From Methanoculleus receptaculi (lineage in GTDB: Archaea > Halobacteriota > Methanomicrobia > Methanomicrobiales > Methanoculleaceae): 64,000 nt of DNA. Within the stretch, counting starts at the first letter, position 1. Every line of letters starts with the position of its first letter. Made by a program: the position numbers and the translations under genes. Positions 59,994 through 64,000 of this stretch are shown here, in pieces. The DNA is taken from contig NZ_CP137642.1 in the NCBI RefSeq assembly GCF_033472595.1, positions 496,001-560,000 on the forward strand, in the 5' to 3' direction. Below the pieces are notes generated by a model. That model worked only from the letters and a program-made list of their open reading frames with translations. It did no database searches and was not told the origin of the DNA.

Positions 59994-61364
59994 TCAATCC
60001 TCCGCGGGGACTCCCTCCGGCGTGGTCTTAGCCCGCTCTTTCGCGGCATCTTCCGCCTCCAGGTCACAGAGCCTCTGGTAGATCCGCTCGAAGAGTTCCT
60101 CGTCGCTGATAACGCCCTCGGGCGGGTCGATGACCTTGCGGTACTGGATCGGGACGTTATCCATACGATAGACGATACCGGGGACCTCGACACCGACGAT
60201 GCCGACCGGGATGTGAAGGTCAGAGATCTCGCTTGCCATGCATATGTTGGGGTCGATGGTGATCCAGGGATGTTTTCTGAGTTCCTTGACCGCCGCGATC
60301 GGGAAGTGAGCACCGGCGTCGGTCGCCACGTTGAAGAATGCATCTATCTCGCCGCGCATGGCAAGGTCGATGGAACTGGTCTCACCCGGGTTCATGTGGG
60401 CAATGTCACGCTTTGAGAGGTCCAGACAGTAGGGGAAGCCATACTGCCACGACCAGACCTGGTTTGGCCCGGTGATGTTGTAGTGACCGCGCATGGCCAT
60501 GATCGTCCACTTGGTGAAGTCATTGAGGTCACGCGTCAGGCTGATGGCGATGTCAATGTTGTGGTTCCGGCCATCAGTATGGCAGAGTCCCATTCCATAG
60601 AATATGGTACCGAACCGGGCGTTTTTCATGATCTCGGCCACTTCGTGGATCTTCTCGCGCTTGATCCCGGCAACTTCCTCGGGGATCTCGTGGCCACGCA
60701 CAACTGTGCGGAACGCATCGAAGAGGTCGTAGTCGTAGCCCTGCTTCACCTGGAGGTAGATGTCCGCCACCCTGGCAGTGTCGGTGTAGCGGGGGTCAAT
60801 GACGATGATCTTGCGGCTCTTGTGGCCCTTGCCGGTGAAGAAGCCACGGGGGAAGATCGAGTAGCGGGACATGTGTCGCGGGTGGGCATGGGCTGGGTTT
60901 GCACCCCAGTAGAGGATGACGTCCGCCCGGTTCTTGACCTCCCCGAGGGTGCAACTCGGGTAACCGTTGTCGAATATGGCCAGAAGAGAACTCCCGTGAC
61001 ATATGGAGGCGCAGTTGTCGAGTATGGCACCCGCTTTCTCGCCGACCTTGGCCGCTGCGGCCATGCCCTCGCAGTTGGTCGATCCGAACCCGTAAATGAG
61101 GGGCTTCCTGGCGTTGTATAGTACTCTCGCCGCGTAGTCGATAGCCTCGTCGTAGGAGATCTCCTTGTAGGTGCCGTCCGGCTGGCGGAGACGGGGCAAT
61201 TTGACTCTCTCGCTGTCTGTTGCATGGTGGTAGATCTGGTTGCCAATGGCACAGGCATTCTCCACCTCAAGTATCTTTTTTCCATCGTCCGATACGGTCA
61301 CGACAAGGTCGTCACAGCAGACACCGCAGTATGGGCATCCGACGTTCTCGATTCTCTTTGGCAT
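59994..61364 (-). CDS. fwdB: Formylmethanofuran dehydrogenase subunit B (Cys form)
   Basis: 456 residues, molybdopterin oxidoreductase fold. N-terminal [4Fe-4S] motif CPYCGVCC plus Cys38 (ENACAIG). The metal-ligand Cys118 lies in LDNCASICHGSS, so this is the cysteine rather than the selenocysteine version; no in-frame TGA. It reduces CO2 to formate at the Mo/W centre. It overlaps fwdD by one base. The C-terminal tail (ERAKTTPEGVPAED) is slightly extended. Confidence 0.95.
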   Translation of the reverse strand: MPKRIENVGCPYCGVCCDDLVVTVSDDGKKILEVENACAIGNQIYHHATDSERVKLPRLRQPDGTYKEISYDEAIDYAARVLYNARKPLIYGFGSTNCEGMAAAAKVGEKAGAILDNCASICHGSSLLAIFDNGYPSCTLGEVKNRADVILYWGANPAHAHPRHMSRYSIFPRGFFTGKGHKSRKIIVIDPRYTDTARVADIYLQVKQGYDYDLFDAFRTVVRGHEIPEEVAGIKREKIHEVAEIMKNARFGTIFYGMGLCHTDGRNHNIDIAISLTRDLNDFTKWTIMAMRGHYNITGPNQVWSWQYGFPYCLDLSKRDIAHMNPGETSSIDLAMRGEIDAFFNVATDAGAHFPIAAVKELRKHPWITIDPNICMASEISDLHIPVGIVGVEVPGIVYRMDNVPIQYRKVIDPPEGVISDEELFERIYQRLCDLEAEDAAKERAKTTPEGVPAED

Positions 61365-61780
61365 TACTCTTCACCTCTCCACATTCCAACGGCCCCCTGG
61401 ACAAGTTCAAGTGCGCTCTTGCGCCTCTCGCCCCTGGCAGCGGGCTCGACCGTCACAGGAAAACCGCTGTACTGGGGTTCCCCGGTTGCCTGTGTCCTTG
61501 GTGGGACGATCTGGTTTGCCCAGACACCCTGCGGGATGAATGCAAGACCAGGATAGAGAGTCTGGCGTCCCTTAACGACCTTGACAACCACACTCCCGCA
61601 CTCGCTTGTCACCCGCACAACCTGGTTAGGAACCAGGCCGAGCGCCTTGATGTCTTCATCATGCATCTCGATGATCGAGCATGCCTCAAAGTATTCCGGG
61701 GTTGTTTTGCCCTTTTCCATCGCGACACCTTCCTCGATGGAACGCTGGGTGATCATGTTCAGCGTAATCTTGTTCGCCAT
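61364..61780 (-). CDS. fwdD: Formylmethanofuran dehydrogenase subunit D
   Basis: 138 residues, molybdopterin-dinucleotide binding (MopB C-terminal) beta-barrel: MANKITLNMITQRSIEEGVA, EMHDEDIKALGLVPNQVVRV, VVKGRQTLYPGLAFIPQGVW. In the complex it completes the cofactor pocket of FwdB. ATG 61780 has GAGG about 8 bases upstream. First gene of fwdDBAC-moeA. The polyferredoxin subunits (fwdF/G) are not in the window. Confidence 0.93.
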   Translation of the reverse strand: MANKITLNMITQRSIEEGVAMEKGKTTPEYFEACSIIEMHDEDIKALGLVPNQVVRVTSECGSVVVKVVKGRQTLYPGLAFIPQGVWANQIVPPRTQATGEPQYSGFPVTVEPAARGERRKSALELVQGAVGMWRGEE

Positions 61781-62078
61781 AGTTTTTCCTCGATTTAGTT
61801 GGTACGGCCGGTCTCCCGGAGTTTCGGTGAGATGGCCATGTGGAGCACGGTGATCCCGATAATGCCCTTTTCATCAGGCCCCCTGGATACCAGGAAGATT
61901 TACCGGGATTTGCCGTGCCCGGAACGCGGGTCCTCCTCCCTCACGTGGGGCCCCACTTATTTGGGGGAAACGAAACTTCCGGGCGGATCGTTTTATCATA
62001 GCTTGTAATGGTTTGTATTTAACCATTCCGCATATGTAAGTAATTATATGTTACATCATTTACATTAAGGTTTTTTGA
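61781..62078 (-). promoter_or_regulatory. Promoter and long leader of the fwd operon
   Basis: On the minus strand GGTTAAATACAAACC (about 62010-62024) and ATATAATTACTTACATATG (62030-62050) are candidate promoter boxes, giving a leader of roughly 200 bases before fwdD. Part of the leader is protein-like in one frame: IFLVSRGPDEKGIIGITVLH then MAISPKLRETGRTN and a stop directly before fwdD. It is preceded by an in-frame TAA and lacks a start, so it is probably the remnant of another gene. No SECIS-like element was evident. Confidence 0.45.
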
Positions 62079-62303
62079 TTTATCCTGCGGTGGTGAGGCG
62101 GCGAACTGGGAAGACCCCGACCAAACTGTGCGGGGATGAAAGCGGAAAACCACCTCCACCTCGCCCCCTCCTTTATAGTTTGCAGGCAGTTCACCGGCAG
62201 AGGGGGTCAGGATCGTTCGTTTCCCGGATGAACCTGCCCGAGTTCCACCGTTCCTCTGCGAGAACCCCGGGAAGCCCCGCCCGGCAGGCGCGGGGCAGTT
62301 CAC
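62079..62303 (+). mobile_element. 225-bp non-autonomous relative of the TnpB element
   Basis: The left end (TTTATCCTGCGGTGGTGAGG ... CCCCG-loop-CGGGG at 62115-62135, then GATGAAAGCGGA) and the right end (GGGAAGCCCCGCCC ... GGCGCGGGG ... AGTTCAC, 62269-62303) match the ends of the element at 5203-6633. There is no coding capacity between them. This is a PATE/MITE-type deletion derivative mobilised by an IS200/IS605 transposase in trans. It sits between the fwd and mcr promoters. Confidence 0.8.
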
Positions 62304-62829
62304 GCCCCTCGCTCCCCCGATGATAATAGAGATGCTTTCTGTTTGGCACAATAACGGTGGGTCAGAAGACCTCTTTTTCAAAAACCGGCCCTGAGAGGTA
62401 AAATTATATATTTTTATGGCTAAAGTTATGAGATTGGTTGCCGTTAAGCACTAGTTGTGATTATTATCTGAACTATTGCTATTTATATATATTTTAATAT
62501 TATTTAATGTGTATTACATCTGCATGCCAGATATTGCGTCTTGCAACACCCGGTTTGATAGAAACTCTTTTAAATGATCCAATTTAATTATTTTAGACCC
62601 AGAAATCAGGATTTTAAAATATAACAATGAGAATAAATCTTAAATGAATAATACTTTTTAAATGTTAAATCTATCTTATTTCGCAAATTTTATTAACACA
62701 TCTCATCTACTCTTATAGTCCCTTCTGGGACGTGGAGTAGCGGTCTTTGGAGAATCCGGCGCGGATCGTTACCCCGCCGTATCCTGCATGAACAGAACGT
62801 ATTGAACAAGGGTAAAAGGATGAAATACT
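62304..62829 (+). promoter_or_regulatory. AT-rich control region and leader of mcrB
   Basis: About 300 bases (62400-62700) are strongly AT-rich with several TATA-like boxes (TTATATATATTTTAATATT at 62483-62501, CTTTTTAAATG at 62654-62664). A GC-richer leader of about 120 bases follows (62711-62829) with inverted segments (GTCCCTTCTGGGAC at 62719-62732), then AAAGGATG before ATG 62830. This is a strong promoter for the highly expressed mcr operon. No gene is supported in it. Confidence 0.55.
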
Positions 62830-64000
62830 ATGGCTAAATACACAGAAACAATCGATCTATATTCTGATGATGGTAAACTGCTCAAAAGCGGCGTTACCCT
62901 CGACAGAATCAGCCCGCTGGTTAACCCGGCCACAGGTAAGATCATCGACCTGACCAAGAGAACAATCAGTGTGAACCTCGGCGGCATCCAGGATGCGCTC
63001 AGGACAGGAAAACTTGGAAAGGGCAAGATCAAGGGAAGAGAACTTGACCTCCCGATCATGGAGAATAAGGATGCGATCGTCAGCAGGATCAAAGAGATGG
63101 TCCAGGTTGAGGAGGGTGACGACACCGAGATCCTGGAGTTCAATGGGGGTAAACTCCTGCTTGTCCAGGTCCCGACAAAACGCCTGATCAATGCATCCAC
63201 ATATGATGCCGCGATCACCTCGGTCGCAGCCGCGACAACGCTCGCGATCGTTGATCAGTTCAACATCGACGCGTTTAACGCCTCCACCGTCAAAGCGGCC
63301 TGCTGGGGCAGTTATCCTCACACCCAGGACATGGAGGGTGCGCTTGTCACATCCATCCTCACGATCCCGCAGAACAATGAGGGTATCGGCTACGCGCTCC
63401 GCAACATCCCGGTCAACCATGTCGTCATGATGACCAACAAGAACGCTCTCCAGGGTGCAGCGCTATCGTCCACCCTCGAGACCGCCGGGATATTCGAGAT
63501 GGGATCCGCCATTGGGCCGTTTGAGCGCGCCCAGTTGCTTGCCTACGCATACCAGGGCCTGAACGCGAACAACCTGGTCTACGACCTCGTAAAGGCGAAT
63601 GGTGAGAATGGGACGATCGGAACCGTCGTCCAGAGCCTGGTCGAACGCGCCATCGAGGATAAGGTTATCACCCCCGGCAAGAAGGGCGGCTACTTCCAGT
63701 TCTACGAGACGAAGGACCCGATGCTCTGGAACGCCTACGCCGCTGCAGGAACCATGGCAGCCACCATCGTCAACTGTGGCGCCGGACGGTTTGCGCAGGC
63801 GGTCTCGTCGACGCTCCTCTACTTCAACGATCTCCTCGAGCATGAGACCGGTCTCCCGAGCACCGACTACGGCCGTGTGATGGGTACTGCCGTCGGGTTC
63901 TCGTTCTTCAGCCACTCGATCTACGGTGGCGGAGGTCCCGGTATATTCAACGGCAACCATGTTGTGACCAGACACGCCGCAGGCGTGGCCATCCCGTGCG
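62830..64000 (+). CDS. mcrB: Methyl-coenzyme M reductase subunit beta (5' part)
   Basis: 390 residues are visible before the window ends, of an expected ~435. Start MAKYTETIDLYSDDGKLLKS; recognised by LINASTYDAAITSVAAATTL, FNASTVKAACWGSYPHTQDM, GYALRNIPVNHVVMMTNKNA, FQFYETKDPMLWNAYAAAGT and GFSFFSHSIYGGGGPGIFNG, which lies near the F430/coenzyme pocket. McrB is the beta subunit of the enzyme that releases methane from methyl-CoM and CoB-SH. It is the first gene of the mcr operon (usually mcrBDCGA); the rest lies outside. Confidence 0.97.
   Translation, partial: MAKYTETIDLYSDDGKLLKSGVTLDRISPLVNPATGKIIDLTKRTISVNLGGIQDALRTGKLGKGKIKGRELDLPIMENKDAIVSRIKEMVQVEEGDDTEILEFNGGKLLLVQVPTKRLINASTYDAAITSVAAATTLAIVDQFNIDAFNASTVKAACWGSYPHTQDMEGALVTSILTIPQNNEGIGYALRNIPVNHVVMMTNKNALQGAALSSTLETAGIFEMGSAIGPFERAQLLAYAYQGLNANNLVYDLVKANGENGTIGTVVQSLVERAIEDKVITPGKKGGYFQFYETKDPMLWNAYAAAGTMAATIVNCGAGRFAQAVSSTLLYFNDLLEHETGLPSTDYGRVMGTAVGFSFFSHSIYGGGGPGIFNGNHVVTRHAAGVAIPC

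Noticed and set aside
59994-61364. Possible selenocysteine FwdB with SECIS element
   Set aside because: The metal-ligand codon is Cys (residue 118), no in-frame TGA is present, and no SECIS-like hairpin was evident in the leader.
62416-62454. Short frame starting ATGGCTAAA like mcrB
   Set aside because: Only 12 codons long in AT-rich control DNA; the resemblance to the mcrB start is too short to mean duplication.

Overview
The window comes from a hydrogenotrophic methanogen. Methyl-H4MPT:CoM methyltransferase (mtr), formylmethanofuran dehydrogenase (fwd), methyl-CoM reductase (mcr) and a six-subunit energy-converting hydrogenase (ech) all lie within 64 kb. The GC-rich coding sequence, AT-rich TATA-type promoters and gene families (LarE, AF1577-type radical SAM, SelB-like paralogue) suit the Methanomicrobiales; a Methanoculleus-like genus is my inference.

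Layout. 1-4.9 kb: mtrE(end)-D-C-B-A-F-[A2::G fusion]-H, with the MtrA domain present twice as an almost identical DNA copy. 5-7.2 kb: a TnpB (IS200/IS605) element whose tnpA is internally deleted, followed by an IS1634-type transposase fragment and a magnesium-chelatase fragment. 8.2-9.2 kb: a SelB/EF-Tu-like protein. 9.3-19.8 kb: a BtuC-BtuD-BtuF-type corrinoid importer followed by three large anchored surface proteins. These carry DUF4430 (transcobalamin beta-domain-like) repeats, an alpha/alpha-barrel like the other half of transcobalamin fused to a second BtuF domain, and beta-propellers. 19.8-36 kb: mixed housekeeping and accessory genes (isomerase, HDAC-like, LarE, MoaD-like, QueG-like, RND exporter, TrmB, serpin, AAA+ ATPase, two M24 peptidases) with decayed ECF-T and IS66 genes. 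36.4 kb: tRNA-Asn, then about 1 kb of gene-poor DNA. 37.5-41 kb: a second BtuF/FepB-type ABC importer. 41.2-48.4 kb: small proteins, radical SAM/SPASM enzyme, cupin, P-type ATPase, Ca/Na exchanger, YkgJ-like protein. 48.4-53.5 kb: echABCDEF on the minus strand. 53.5-57.4 kb: frameshifted DUF362 gene, RNase III, DnaQ-like protein, moeA. 57.5-61.8 kb: fwdDBAC on the minus strand with moeA directly downstream. 62.1-62.3 kb: a 225-bp non-autonomous relative of the TnpB element. 62.8 kb to the end: the start of mcrB.

How the parts fit. Fwd fixes CO2 onto methanofuran using a Mo/W-pterin, which fits the adjacent moeA. Ech couples the ion gradient to low-potential ferredoxin. Mtr moves the methyl group on a corrinoid bound by MtrA, and Mcr releases methane. 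Corrinoid demand by Mtr would explain the large neighbouring surface apparatus. That apparatus, which looks like transcobalamin split over two anchored proteins beside BtuCDF, is the most interesting candidate for an undescribed system. The duplicated MtrA with MtrF-like and MtrG tails is the second. All functional assignments are by reading motifs and context; no search was run.
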